Positions 1-8,735 of a stretch of 64,000 bases of DNA are shown here, piece after piece. A program made the position numbers and the translations under genes. Position 1 is the first letter of the stretch. Each line of letters opens with the position of its first letter. This DNA comes from Neorhizobium lilium (GTDB lineage: Bacteria; Pseudomonadota; Alphaproteobacteria; Rhizobiales; Rhizobiaceae), in the NCBI RefSeq assembly GCF_004053875.1, contig NZ_SBIP01000005.1, positions 1-64,000 on the forward strand, read 5' to 3'. The notes under the pieces were generated by a model. It saw only the letters and a list, made by a program, of their open reading frames with translations, was not told where the DNA came from and made no database searches.

Positions 1-31
1 TTCCGGGCACATAAAAGCCCGAAAACTATAA

Positions 32-108
<77 letters not shown>

Positions 109-135
109 AATCTTACAAGATTATCAAGACTTTAT

Positions 136-155
136 CGGCCTCCTTCGGGAGGCCG
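136..155 (+). terminator. Hairpin terminator after tRNA-Met
   Basis: A perfect 8-bp stem (136-143 with 148-155) closes a very stable TTCG tetraloop 28 bases after the tRNA and is followed by AAGTCGTTTCT, a weak T-rich tail. It is placed as the transcription terminator of the tRNA or rRNA operon. Confidence 0.7.
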
Positions 156-477
156 AAGTCGTTTCTAGACCTAGCACCGCTAGCGCGGCAATCTATCTCG
201 AATTGGAGGCGAAACGCCAGCTCCGCCACAAGCTGGCTATGATCAGACTGCCAGAATACGAAAAGGTCGCCCCCTAGCAGATCGAGAGCTCAAACGAGAT
301 TCATATAGCTCAATTCACGTCTATGTCGGGGCCAAGCTTAAAGCGCATTTTGCAATGCCTCCTATATGTAATAGCGAGCTTTCTTCCATATTTTCAGTCA
401 GTTAACAGTTCCGCAGGCGAATATTCGGTCCGAATCCTTTCAAGAGCGTGATTAGATGCCGAAAGTGGCCACCTAAC
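156..477. other. Intergenic region, no convincing gene
   Basis: About 320 bases lie between the tRNA terminator and the 3' end of the GntR-type gene. A plus-strand stretch near 187-280 can be translated as a short charged segment without a start signal and ends at TAG. It could be the rubble of a small gene, but nothing recognisable remains. No repeat of the tRNA 3' end was noticed, so there is no evidence that an element integrated here. Confidence 0.4.
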
Positions 478-1416
478 TCAGGCCTTCCCTTCAATCTTCG
501 GATAATTTCTCGCCGCTCCCCGTGCCGCGCCAAGATGGCTCAGCATAAGACTGGACGCTCGAACCCTGTCGCCCTGGAAGATGGCATCGATGATGTCCAG
601 ATGTTCACGGCACCAGTTCCGAACCCGGCGTCGGTTGGAATAGCCGCCGAATTCGAGAAGCCGCCGCAGCCGGTTTTGCTGCTGAATGGCCTGCAGAAAG
701 AAGATGTTGCCGCTGAAAGCGGCGATCATTTCGTGAAACTGCGCATCCGTTTCGAACAGCTGGCGCGGATCGACGCTGGCTATGTCGGGATGTCCTTCAA
801 GGTAGAGGTGTTCCAGGCGCGACCGCTCGAGCAGGCCGGCATCGAATTGAAAACTGCTCAACAGAAGCCCGGCCGGCTCCAGAGTGCTGCGGTAGTCATA
901 GCTGTCCCGCAGGGCCACTTGGGAATCGAGCGTCGGTCGAAACGTCCAGCCGCGGCCGCTATTGCGGGAAAGCAGCCCGTCATTGACCAGATGCGTCAGG
1001 GTTCGTTGCAAAAGTGTCCGGTCGATATTGTAGCGCCGGGTGAGTTCCGCCTGGGTGATGCTGTCGCCGAGAATGCCCGACAGCCTGTCTTCCACGATGC
1101 GCGCATAGAGATCCTGATCGGCCGTGGCCGGCACTTCCAACTCGGTCCGATGAAGCGCGACCTGTTGCGCCTTGAGGAAAAACCCCTGGTTCTTTCTCGC
1201 CTCGACAATGCCGCGTTCTGCCAGCAGGTTGAGGGCGGCTCTGACCGGTGTCCGCGAGACGCCAAGCATGTCGCCGAGCTGCTGTTCGCGCAGGTGATGC
1301 CCGATCTCGAATTTCGCGTCGCGAATGAGGTCGAGAATCTGGTTGGCAAGGCGATGTCGGCCTTGCTGCGCATTTGTCGTCACCATCGGTGCGAGTTTTG
1401 TATCATTGACAGACAT
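478..1416 (-). CDS. GntR-family regulator with two winged-helix segments and FCD domain
   Basis: A 312-aa DNA-binding regulator. Residues about 18-80 form a GntR winged helix containing LGVSRTPVRAALNLLAERG. A second winged-helix-like segment follows at about 98-160 (ITQAELTRRYNIDRTLLQRT, then a wing). An all-helical FCD ligand domain follows, with candidate metal ligands in AQFHEM and REHLDII. Ordinary FCD regulators are about 230 aa with one HTH, so the duplication is unusual. The ATG at 1416 is preferred over the in-frame TTG at 1425. It is divergent from the importer operon starting at 1695 and is its likely local regulator. A TTGTACAA palindrome, typical of GntR operators, overlaps its start, suggesting autoregulation. 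Confidence 0.85.
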   Translation of the reverse strand: MSVNDTKLAPMVTTNAQQGRHRLANQILDLIRDAKFEIGHHLREQQLGDMLGVSRTPVRAALNLLAERGIVEARKNQGFFLKAQQVALHRTELEVPATADQDLYARIVEDRLSGILGDSITQAELTRRYNIDRTLLQRTLTHLVNDGLLSRNSGRGWTFRPTLDSQVALRDSYDYRSTLEPAGLLLSSFQFDAGLLERSRLEHLYLEGHPDIASVDPRQLFETDAQFHEMIAAFSGNIFFLQAIQQQNRLRRLLEFGGYSNRRRVRNWCREHLDIIDAIFQGDRVRASSLMLSHLGAARGAARNYPKIEGKA

Positions 1417-1417
1417 G

Positions 1418-1425
1418 TTGTACAA
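1418..1425. promoter_or_regulatory. Candidate GntR operator TTGTACAA
   Basis: A perfect 8-bp palindrome sits immediately upstream of the regulator start codon. GntR/FadR-type proteins commonly bind TTGTnnnACAA or TTGTACAA cores. Half-sites (TTGTA) recur at 1641-1653 next to the importer promoter. Binding by the adjacent regulator is inference. Confidence 0.4.
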
Positions 1426-1619
1426 TCATGCGGCTTATATTCGTATGCCTGACTAAAAGCCATCCATCGGGAAAAGTCTATCTCTGGATGAAAGGCTCAC
1501 GTTGAATTACGCATCACCCCCCAATCTAGGGTCGAAAAACTCATGTTCTGTGGCAAAAATGATCAGTAAGCCCAAAAAATAGGCATAGTTTAAGAGTGCG
1601 TAACATTTCACTTTCTTGC

Positions 1620-1647
1620 TTGACTCTCAAATTTCTTGAATTGTATT
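1620..1647 (+). promoter_or_regulatory. Candidate promoter of the amino-acid importer operon
   Basis: TTGACT at 1620-1625 and TGTATT at 1642-1647 are separated by 16 bases in an AT-rich stretch, with the start codon 48 bases downstream. Two TTGTA half-sites resembling the GntR operator overlap the -10 region, which would suit repression by the divergent regulator. This is a consensus match only. Confidence 0.35.
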
Positions 1648-1694
1648 GTTGTAGTCAGAAAATGCAATATTGACTTAACAACAAGGGAACTCGC

Positions 1695-2503
1695 ATGCTC
1701 AAGAACATCCTCGCCGCATTGATTCTGCCACTCGTTATCGCCGCTTCGGCATCCGCTGCTGAGCTTCCGGTCAGCGGGCTGGTAGAGAAAGGTGCGCTGA
1801 CATATGGCGTCGCCGCGACCTTCGCTCCGTTCGAATTTCAGAAGGACGGTCAGCTTACCGGTTTCGACATAGATCTCATCGCCGCTCTGTCCAAGAAGCT
1901 GAAGGCCGAGACGAAGCCGATGAACATGGAGTTCAAGGGCCTCATTCCGGCGCTGATCGGCGGCCGCCTCGATCTCATCAACTCCGCCATGTACATCAAT
2001 CCGGCCCGTTCCGAGCAGGTCGATTTCATTCCCTACCTGAAGATCGGCAATATGGTGATCGTCCAGGCGGGCAATCCGAAGAAGATAACCGGCCGTGATG
2101 ACAGCCTGTGCGGCAAGACGGTCTCCGTCACGCTCGGCGGCATTCAGGAAAGCCAGGCGCGTGCCGACGATGCACGCTGCAAGGCCAAGAACCTCGAAGG
2201 CGTCAAGGTTCTGACCTTTCCGACCGCCCAGGATTCCGCGCTGACCCTGCGTCAGGGCCGCGCCGACGCGACCTTCGATTCACGCCGGGCGCCGTCGTGC
2301 TGCAGAGTTCCGTTCCCGGCGTCTACCAGACGGTTGGCGAAGAATTCGAATCCAACACCAGCATCGGCATGGCAACCCGCAAGGGCGATGCAGCAGTGCA
2401 GAAGTCGATCAAGGATGCCCTGAGCGAGATCGTCGCCGACGGCACCTACAAGTCCCTGATCGAAAAGTGGAAGCTGCCGGCATCGGTCGCGATCTTCAAC
2501 TGA
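1695..2503 (+). pseudogene. Polar amino-acid ABC binding protein, frameshifted
   Basis: Family-3 periplasmic binding protein (SBP_bac_3) with a clear signal peptide (residues 1-22, ending ASASAA). The lobe residues follow (ATFAPFEF, GFDIDLIAAL, PARSEQVDF). The frame is intact to about ADATFDS near 2280. The conserved C-terminus (TPGAVVLQSSVPGVYQ through to EKWKLPASVAIFN) then continues in the +2 frame to the TGA at 2501-2503. The total of 809 bases is one short of a whole number of codons, so a single-base loss is the simplest explanation. Downstream permease and ATPase are intact. It is either a real inactivating mutation or an assembly error. Confidence 0.85.
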
Positions 2504-2536
2504 GCTGTCCGATAACAAAGAGAAAAGGAGAGCGGG

Positions 2537-3265
2537 ATGTCACTTGATCTGGTCTTTGACTATGTCTTTTCACCCGCTTTCTTCCATGGTGCGCTGCTGA
2601 CCCTGGTCATTACCGTGACCTCGTTGTTCTTCGGAATGATAACCGGCCTCATCGTCGCGCTGCTGCAGGAATCGCGTATCAAGCCCCTGCAGATCGGCAC
2701 GCTAGTCTATCTGTGGCTGTTCCGTGGCACGCCCGTCCTGTTCCAGATCATCTTCATCTACAACGTGCTGCCGACATTCGGCATCATGCTGTCGGCCTTC
2801 GTCAGTGCGATAATCGCGCTCTCCCTGAACGAGGGCGCCTATATGGCGGAGATCATTCGCTCCGGCCTTCAGGCGGTCAAGAAGGGGCAACGAACGGCGG
2901 GTCTGGCGCTCGGCATGAGCCGGTTTGCGGTGATGCGCTACATCGTCATCCCGCAGGCCGCCCGCATCGTCCTGCCACCCACGGGCAATCAGATGATCGG
3001 CATGCTGAAGACGAGTGCCCTCGTCTCGGTCGTGGCTGTGGAAGAACTGCTTCTCGTCGCCAACCAGACGGCAAGTTCCAACTTCAAATATTTCGAGGCG
3101 CTGACGGCTGCAGGCATCTATTACCTGGTGCTGACCACGATTTTCATGGGCCTCCAATATCTTCTCGAACGTGCTCTCGACCGCAAACGGCCGCGTGAAA
3201 AGCGTCGTTCTGTTCCCTTGATGGCGCGTCTGACTGCGCTCACTGAAAAGACAGAAGCCCGGTGA
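2537..3265 (+). CDS. Polar amino-acid ABC transporter permease
   Basis: Integral membrane subunit (242 aa) of the HisM/GlnP type. It has several hydrophobic segments and the conserved EAA loop (AGLALGMSRFAVMRYIVIPQ, about residues 126-145) that contacts the ATPase. A strong ribosome site (AAGGAGAG) precedes the ATG. The gene follows the frameshifted binding protein by 33 bases and overlaps the ATPase by 4. Only one permease gene is present, so it probably works as a homodimer. Substrate cannot be read from the sequence; neighbours suggest an amino-acid derivative or small peptide. Confidence 0.93.
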   Translation: MSLDLVFDYVFSPAFFHGALLTLVITVTSLFFGMITGLIVALLQESRIKPLQIGTLVYLWLFRGTPVLFQIIFIYNVLPTFGIMLSAFVSAIIALSLNEGAYMAEIIRSGLQAVKKGQRTAGLALGMSRFAVMRYIVIPQAARIVLPPTGNQMIGMLKTSALVSVVAVEELLLVANQTASSNFKYFEALTAAGIYYLVLTTIFMGLQYLLERALDRKRPREKRRSVPLMARLTALTEKTEAR

Positions 3266-4026
3266 AGGACAGATCGATGACAGCTTCCGAACGCCAGCCG
3301 CTGCTCGAAATCATGGGGATCAACAAGAGCTTCGGCGATCTCCAGATCTTGAAGGCCTGCAGTCTGAATGTCCGCAGCCGCGAGACCATGGTCATTATCG
3401 GCCCGTCCGGATCCGGCAAGTCGACCCTGCTACGCTGCATCAACCTGCTTGAGCCGGCCGATGACGGCAATATCTTCTTCGAAGGCAACGACATTGCCCG
3501 GGAATTGCGCCGCGCGCCGGAAATCCGCCGCCAGATCGGCATGGTGTTTCAGAATTTCGAGCTCTTTCAACACCTGACGGCGATCGAAAACATCATGCTT
3601 GCTCCGATGAAGGTGCTCGGTATGAGCCGCAGCGATGCCCATGATGTCGCCATGGATCTTCTGAAGAAGGTGCGCATTCCCGAGCGCGCCGATTTCTTCC
3701 CCGACGAACTTTCCGGCGGCCAGCAGCAGCGGATCGCGATTGCCCGCGCGCTCGCCATGAAGCCGAAGCTGATGCTTTATGACGAGCCGACATCGGCACT
3801 GGATCCCGAAATGATCCGCGAAGTGCTGGACGTAATGGCCGAGCTCAGCAGCGAAGGCATGACCAGCATCGTGGTGACCCACGAAATGGGCTTCGCCAAG
3901 CGCGCGGCAGACCAGATCGTTTTCATGGAAAACGGGGAAGTGATCGAAAACGCCTCGCGCGATGCCTTCTTCGGCGGAACCGTCAATGAACGGGCAACAC
4001 GCTTCCTCGACCAGATCCTGCACTAG
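3262..4026 (+). CDS. Polar amino-acid ABC transporter ATP-binding protein
   Basis: GlnQ/HisP-type ATPase of about 254 aa. Walker A is GPSGSGKST, the signature is [15 protein letters not shown] and Walker B is [12 protein letters not shown], followed by the switch histidine in VVTHEMGFA. The GTG at 3262 overlaps the preceding stop. An in-frame ATG at 3277 (MTASERQP) is an equally reasonable start. It energises the importer whose permease lies just upstream. The M20 hydrolase gene starts 13 bases downstream, so uptake and hydrolysis of the same solute are probably co-expressed. Confidence 0.95.
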   Translation: MKDRSMTASERQPLLEIMGINKSFGDLQILKACSLNVRSRETMVIIGPSGSGKSTLLRCINLLEPADDGNIFFEGNDIARELRRAPEIRRQIGMVFQNFELFQHLTAIENIMLAPMKVLGMSRSDAHDVAMDLLKKVRIPERADFFPDELSGGQQQRIAIARALAMKPKLMLYDEPTSALDPEMIREVLDVMAELSSEGMTSIVVTHEMGFAKRAADQIVFMENGEVIENASRDAFFGGTVNERATRFLDQILH

Positions 4027-4039
4027 GTGACATGCAATC

Positions 4040-5203
4040 ATGACCAATAAGCCAGACATCGCACGCATGAAGCGCGAACTTGCGGAAATCATAGCCATCC
4101 GCAGCGAGAACCCGCCGGGCGGCGAGGCCGATGTCGCCGTTTACGTCGAGCGGCTTCTCAAGGACGAGGGCTTTTCGGTCTCCCTTACCGAATACAAGCC
4201 GGGACGGTTCAATGTCGAAGCCAGACTGGAAAACGGTCCGGGTCCGGTCTTTGCCTTCAATACCCATATGGACACGGTCCCTGCCGGCGACGGCTGGACC
4301 TCCGACGCCTTCACGCTGCGGGAGGAAGACGGCAAGCTTTTCGGGCGCGGCGCCTGCGACTGCAAAGGGCCGCTGATCGCCATGATCGAAGCGATGCGGA
4401 TGCTGGCGGCGGATCGCACGACCTGGTCGGGCTCGCTTCTCGGCGTTTTCGTCGGTGACGAGGAGATCGCCAGCGAAGGCGCCAAATATTATGCCTCGAC
4501 CAAGCCGAAGATCGATTTTGCAGTGGTCGGCGAGCCGACATCCAACACGACCTATTCGGCCCATAAGGGCAGCCTGCGGCCGGTCGTGCGCGTTCATGGT
4601 GTCACCGCCCATTCCGGCACGCCGCATCTTGGCGACAATGCCATTTATCGCGCCGGCCAGCTTCTGACCCTGATCGAGGCCTATCATAACGAGGTCGTGC
4701 GCAAGCGGACGCATCCTCTGGTCGGCGAAGCGAGCCTGACCGTCACGCGTATTTCCGGCGGCCATGCGGACAACGTGCTTCCCGGCTCGTGCGATCTGCT
4801 GCTCGACCGGCGCATGGTGCCGGGTGAAGACGAGAATGCGGTAAAGCAGGAATTCGCCGCTCTCCTAAAGGATGCCCGTGATCGTTTCGGTGCGAAGGCT
4901 GAGATCGTCGATTACAAGGCGACCACCGGCAGCGCTACGGAAACGGCCGGTGACCATCCGGTCGTGCTCGCAAGTCTGGAAGCATGCAAGGATAACGGCA
5001 CGGCCGATCCCGGCCCGTTCGGGTTCCAGGGTGGCTGTGACCTGGTGCATTTCCGCTCGCTCGGCGCGCAGGGAACGGTGATCGGCCCCGGCAGTCTTTC
5101 CGTGGCCCATAAGGCGGACGAATTCGTGCCGCTGGACGAATTCGTCACCTGCAGCGTCATCTATCGCGACGTTGCCAGAAAGATGCTGCGGCCGAACCCA
5201 TGA
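4040..5203 (+). CDS. M20-family metallo-hydrolase (ArgE/DapE/CPG2-like)
   Basis: A 387-aa zinc hydrolase of the acetylornithine deacetylase/succinyl-diaminopimelate desuccinylase group. Metal and catalytic positions are visible in order: NTHMDTVP, GRGACDCKG, GDEEIASEGA, VGEPTS and, near the C-terminus, SVAHKADEFV. A dimerisation (lid) domain lies between. The family cleaves N-acyl-amino acids or dipeptides in the cytoplasm. Here it follows an amino-acid importer and overlaps the enolase-superfamily gene by 4 bases, so it most likely releases a free amino acid from an imported conjugate. The exact substrate is unknown. Confidence 0.88.
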   Translation: MTNKPDIARMKRELAEIIAIRSENPPGGEADVAVYVERLLKDEGFSVSLTEYKPGRFNVEARLENGPGPVFAFNTHMDTVPAGDGWTSDAFTLREEDGKLFGRGACDCKGPLIAMIEAMRMLAADRTTWSGSLLGVFVGDEEIASEGAKYYASTKPKIDFAVVGEPTSNTTYSAHKGSLRPVVRVHGVTAHSGTPHLGDNAIYRAGQLLTLIEAYHNEVVRKRTHPLVGEASLTVTRISGGHADNVLPGSCDLLLDRRMVPGEDENAVKQEFAALLKDARDRFGAKAEIVDYKATTGSATETAGDHPVVLASLEACKDNGTADPGPFGFQGGCDLVHFRSLGAQGTVIGPGSLSVAHKADEFVPLDEFVTCSVIYRDVARKMLRPNP

Positions 5204-6297
5204 GAGCCTCCCTCCACAGAGCCATGCTCCGATATGGCGGTGGGCTTCTCCTCCATACGGCCTCGTCCGGTCCGGTCGGCGGTCTCGACACGCTTTACCT
5301 GAGGCTGGAGCATGGCCAGCATACCGGGATCGGCGAAGTCCGCATCAATATCGCTTATCTGAACGGCATCAGCCCGGGGACCTGCCTCGAAAAGGCCTTG
5401 AGTGTTCTGGGCGGTATGGACTGGTCGATGGACCCCGCCGCAATGCAGGCCGAACTGGCCGCGCGGGCGGATGTAATCGCGCCGGTGCGGATGCTGATCG
5501 ATATCGCTCTTCACGATCTGATCGCACGCGAGAAGGGTGTCACGGTCTCAGCAATGCTCGGCGGCAGCGCCGCGCCGATCGTGCGTTACGCCACCAACCA
5601 GACCCTGTTCATTTCCTCGACGGAATGGTTTCTGGCACAGGCCGAGACCTATGTGACACGAGGTTTCCGCGATCTGAAAGTGCGCGTCGGCGGCGGAGAC
5701 TTTGCCGAGGACGTTGCACGGCTTGCAGCCTTGCGCGACCGTTTCGGCGATGCGGTCAAGCTTGCGATCGATGCCAACGGTTCGTGGAGCGAGGCGGAAG
5801 CCACCGCAAATCTTCAGACGCTCGCCCGCTTCGGGCTCGCCTATGTCGAACAGCCGGTCGCGTCGGGAGACTGGGACATGCTGAACCGTCTAGGGGAGGC
5901 AAGCCCGCTGCCGCTGATGCTCGACGAGAGCGTTGCCACATCCGCGGATATCGATGCGATCGTCGCCGCCAAGGGTCATCTTTGGGCACATCTGAAACTT
6001 GTCAAACTCGGTGGCATCGCTGCCAGTCTGACTGCGGCAAAGCGGCTCTCGGGCGCAAACATCCCCTTCATGGTCGGACAGATGAACGAAGGCGCGGTCG
6101 CGACGGCAGCGGCACTTCATTTGAGCTGTGCGGTCGGCCCCCGGTTCGCCGAACTTTATGGCGCCGATGGCCTGGAGAACGATGCAGCTAACGGGCTGGT
6201 CTACCGGGATGGCGGTGTCGAAGGACCTGCAACGACGGGTTTGGGTTTGGAATTCGATGCGTCGAAGGCGCATCTGGTCAAGGAGTTTGAAGCATGA
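5200..6297 (+). CDS. Mandelate racemase/muconate lactonizing-type enolase-superfamily enzyme
   Basis: This 365-aa enzyme has the N-terminal capping domain and (beta/alpha)7-beta barrel of the MLE/dipeptide-epimerase subgroup. Metal ligands are D191 (AIDANG), E217 (YVEQPV) and D242 (MLDES), and the opposite-face lysine is K266 (HLKLVKLGG). The usual KxK on the second strand is K160-V-R162, so the second general base is arginine. This departs from canonical epimerases and racemases and may mean a different reaction. It overlaps both neighbouring genes by 4 bases. A role in epimerising or isomerising the imported amino-acid derivative is inference. Confidence 0.85.
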   Translation: MRASLHRAMLRYGGGLLLHTASSGPVGGLDTLYLRLEHGQHTGIGEVRINIAYLNGISPGTCLEKALSVLGGMDWSMDPAAMQAELAARADVIAPVRMLIDIALHDLIAREKGVTVSAMLGGSAAPIVRYATNQTLFISSTEWFLAQAETYVTRGFRDLKVRVGGGDFAEDVARLAALRDRFGDAVKLAIDANGSWSEAEATANLQTLARFGLAYVEQPVASGDWDMLNRLGEASPLPLMLDESVATSADIDAIVAAKGHLWAHLKLVKLGGIAASLTAAKRLSGANIPFMVGQMNEGAVATAAALHLSCAVGPRFAELYGADGLENDAANGLVYRDGGVEGPATTGLGLEFDASKAHLVKEFEA

Positions 6298-7463
6298 GCA
6301 TTCCCAGCGATATCGTTCAGGGACAGGAATCCGCCTTCCCGAGAGAAGAATACGCACGCCGTCAGGCGCTCGCCCGCGAAGGGCTTGCAGCGGCAGGCCT
6401 CGACGCGCTGGTCGTCACAGGCCCGGAAAACATTTTCTACCTGACTGGCCAGCAGACGCCGGGTTATTATACGTTCCAGGCGCTGATCCTGCCGGCCGAC
6501 GGCGATCCGGTATTCCTCATCCGTCAGCTCGAATATTTCAATTTCATCGCCAACACGTTCATTTCTGATGCTGTCGTCTATCAGGACGGCGAGGATCCGC
6601 TCGGCCTTCTGGTGAAGCTAATCGAAAGCCGTGGTCTGGCCTCCAAACGGATTGCCATCGACAAGCGTGGCTGGTTCCTACCGATTGCCGTTTATGAAGC
6701 ACTGCAGGCCCGACTTGGCACGATCGGCGATGGCGCCGGCGTTATCGAAAAATTCCGCGCCATCAAGTCGCCGCTCGAAGTGGAAAAGCTTGAAAAGGCC
6801 GCAGCCTATGTCGACGAAGGCATGCGTGCCGGCCTCGACGCCGTTCGCGTCGGTGCCACCGAAAACGACCTTGTCGCTGCGATGATGGGATCTGCGATCG
6901 CTGCCGGTTCCGAATATCTCGGCATGGAGCCGCTCGTCTCGGTCGGCCCGCGCACCGGCGTGCCGCACGGCACCTGGCGCCGTCGCGCGATTGCGGCCGG
7001 CGATCCGGCATTCCTCGAAATGGCGGCCTGCCACGATCGTTATCACGCAGCCCTGATGCGCTCGGCCTGGATCGGCGAACCGCCGAAGGAAGCCGCCGAC
7101 ATGATGAAAGTCTGCCAGGAGGCGCTGCAGGTTTCCCTCGATGCCATCCGTCCGGGTGAGGCCTGCGAAGTGCCGCATATCGCCTGCCAGAAGGTTATCG
7201 ATCGCGCCGGTTATACCGAGAACTTCAAGAAGCGCCTGGGCTACAGCGTCGGGATCTCCTTTGCGCCGGATTGGGGCGAAGGCGCCATCCTCAGCCTGAA
7301 CGCGGGTGTCAAGACCGAGCTGCAGCCGGGCATGACCTTCCACCTGCCGCCGGCCCTGCGTATCTATGGCCGCTTCACGGTCGGTGTCAGCGAAACGATC
7401 GTCATCACCGAAACTGGTTATCGCGTGCTCGGCACGATCGACCGCGATCTGCTGATCGTCTGA
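6294..7463 (+). CDS. M24-fold hydrolase lacking metal ligands (creatinase/ectoine-hydrolase-like)
   Basis: A 389-aa pita-bread-fold protein with a creatinase N-terminal domain (VVTGPENIFYLTGQ) and an M24 C-terminal domain. In metal-dependent aminopeptidase P members two aspartates occur in the GD..L.D.G...Y..D segment. Here that segment reads GDPAFLEMAACHDRYHAALM, so the ligands are replaced. The later YSVGISFAPDWGEG and GMTFHLPP segments resemble DoeA-type ectoine hydrolases and creatinase, which act without metal. It probably hydrolyses a C-N bond of a modified amino acid. The genes around it are not the ectoine doe set, so the substrate is open. Confidence 0.82.
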   Translation: MSIPSDIVQGQESAFPREEYARRQALAREGLAAAGLDALVVTGPENIFYLTGQQTPGYYTFQALILPADGDPVFLIRQLEYFNFIANTFISDAVVYQDGEDPLGLLVKLIESRGLASKRIAIDKRGWFLPIAVYEALQARLGTIGDGAGVIEKFRAIKSPLEVEKLEKAAAYVDEGMRAGLDAVRVGATENDLVAAMMGSAIAAGSEYLGMEPLVSVGPRTGVPHGTWRRRAIAAGDPAFLEMAACHDRYHAALMRSAWIGEPPKEAADMMKVCQEALQVSLDAIRPGEACEVPHIACQKVIDRAGYTENFKKRLGYSVGISFAPDWGEGAILSLNAGVKTELQPGMTFHLPPALRIYGRFTVGVSETIVITETGYRVLGTIDRDLLIV

Positions 7464-7489
7464 AAAACGCGGATCGAACGGAGCTGACG

Positions 7490-8698
7490 ATGGGCCTGAT
7501 CCTCGTTCACCATGATACCGACAGTCCGGCTCTCTATGGGGCTGTTGCCGCAGCGATTGCGGCAACACGGAACTGCGGGTTCATGCATATCGCGGCCCGT
7601 TTCGATACGTCGCGTCATGCCGACGCTGAGCAGCATGTGGTGGCCACCGGCGGGCTTGCTGCGAGCGGACTTTGCTGGTTCGAACGGCTGTCGGGAAAGC
7701 CGGTATCACCACCCGCAACGATCGAGGCAGTTCTCGATGCCGCCCGTCTCACCGATGTCGTCGTGCCCGTTCATCCGGCTTTCATAGCCGATGCCGATGC
7801 GGCGACGACCCTTGCGGCAGGCGCGGTCGAAGTGATCAGCGTTGTCGGCCGCGGCGATCATTTCGTCGACCGGGAGACACAGACGGTGCTTGCCTGGCGG
7901 GATCGCTTCGGTCGCATCGTGCTGGAACAGCCCGAAACTGCACCCGCTGCCGCGCTGAGGATCGCGCTGGTCGGCGCAAGCCGTGATCATCTCAGTGTAT
8001 ACCCGTCAGCCCTGGCAAGTCTGGCCGACGCGGCGGACAGTCTGTCTGTCGCGGTGGATATAGATTTCATCGATCCGGTCGCGTTCCGCGAGGCCGATGC
8101 GGACAGGCTGCTTCGACCGTATGCCGGCGTTCTTCTGCCGGGCGGGTCGGACATGAAGAATGTGGCCGGGCAGACGGCTGTGGCCGCCTTTGCGCTCCAA
8201 AGCGGCCTTCCGGCCGTCGGCCTCTGCCTCGGCATGCAGACCATGGCAACCGCCGTCGCCTGGAAGACTTTTGGCCGCCGCAACGCCAATTTGGCAGAGG
8301 CTGATCCCGATGCCGGCATCAAGACCTTCCTTGCCATGGCGGGAGAAGAAAAGGCCGATGGCGGCTTGCTGCCCGAACACCGGAGCGGCGATCAGACGAC
8401 GCGCGCAACGCCTGGCACGCGACTGGCAGGCCTGATTTCCGCGGATGCGGTCATTCGATGTAATCACCGTTTCAGGCTCAATCCGAAACTCGTCGGAGAT
8501 CTTGAAACGCACGGTCTGCGGGTTGCCGCCCGTGGCGTTGATGGAGCCGTTGTCGATGCGATTGAGGTGACCGACCATCCCTTCTACATGGGCATGCAGG
8601 GGCATCCCGAACTGTCGTCACGTCCCGGCGCGCCCCATCCGCTGATCGTCGCCTTTCTCCAGGCGGCGCTTCTCAAGCAATCACAGGCGACCGACTAG
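7490..8698 (+). CDS. Free-standing CTP-synthase-type class I glutamine amidotransferase
   Basis: A 402-aa protein starting at the ATG after CGGAGCTGACG. Residues about 160-402 match the glutaminase half of CTP synthase: nucleophile C246 in GLCLGMQ, H372 and E374 in MQGHPE, and the family tail SRPGAPHPLIVAF. The N-terminal ~155 residues are not a CTP-synthase amidoligase (no P-loop seen) and are unrecognised. Without a synthetase partner it may hydrolyse a gamma-glutamyl or amide substrate, or supply ammonia to another enzyme of this operon. Its place inside a catabolic operon is unusual. Confidence 0.75.
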   Translation: MGLILVHHDTDSPALYGAVAAAIAATRNCGFMHIAARFDTSRHADAEQHVVATGGLAASGLCWFERLSGKPVSPPATIEAVLDAARLTDVVVPVHPAFIADADAATTLAAGAVEVISVVGRGDHFVDRETQTVLAWRDRFGRIVLEQPETAPAAALRIALVGASRDHLSVYPSALASLADAADSLSVAVDIDFIDPVAFREADADRLLRPYAGVLLPGGSDMKNVAGQTAVAAFALQSGLPAVGLCLGMQTMATAVAWKTFGRRNANLAEADPDAGIKTFLAMAGEEKADGGLLPEHRSGDQTTRATPGTRLAGLISADAVIRCNHRFRLNPKLVGDLETHGLRVAARGVDGAVVDAIEVTDHPFYMGMQGHPELSSRPGAPHPLIVAFLQAALLKQSQATD

Positions 8699-8735
8699 CT
8701 GCCATCTCTTCATCAAAAAAACACAGGAAACATCC

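Noticed and set aside
448..1452. 334-codon plus-strand frame opposite the GntR-type gene
   Set aside because: No recognisable domain, and the minus strand encodes an unmistakable winged-helix regulator.
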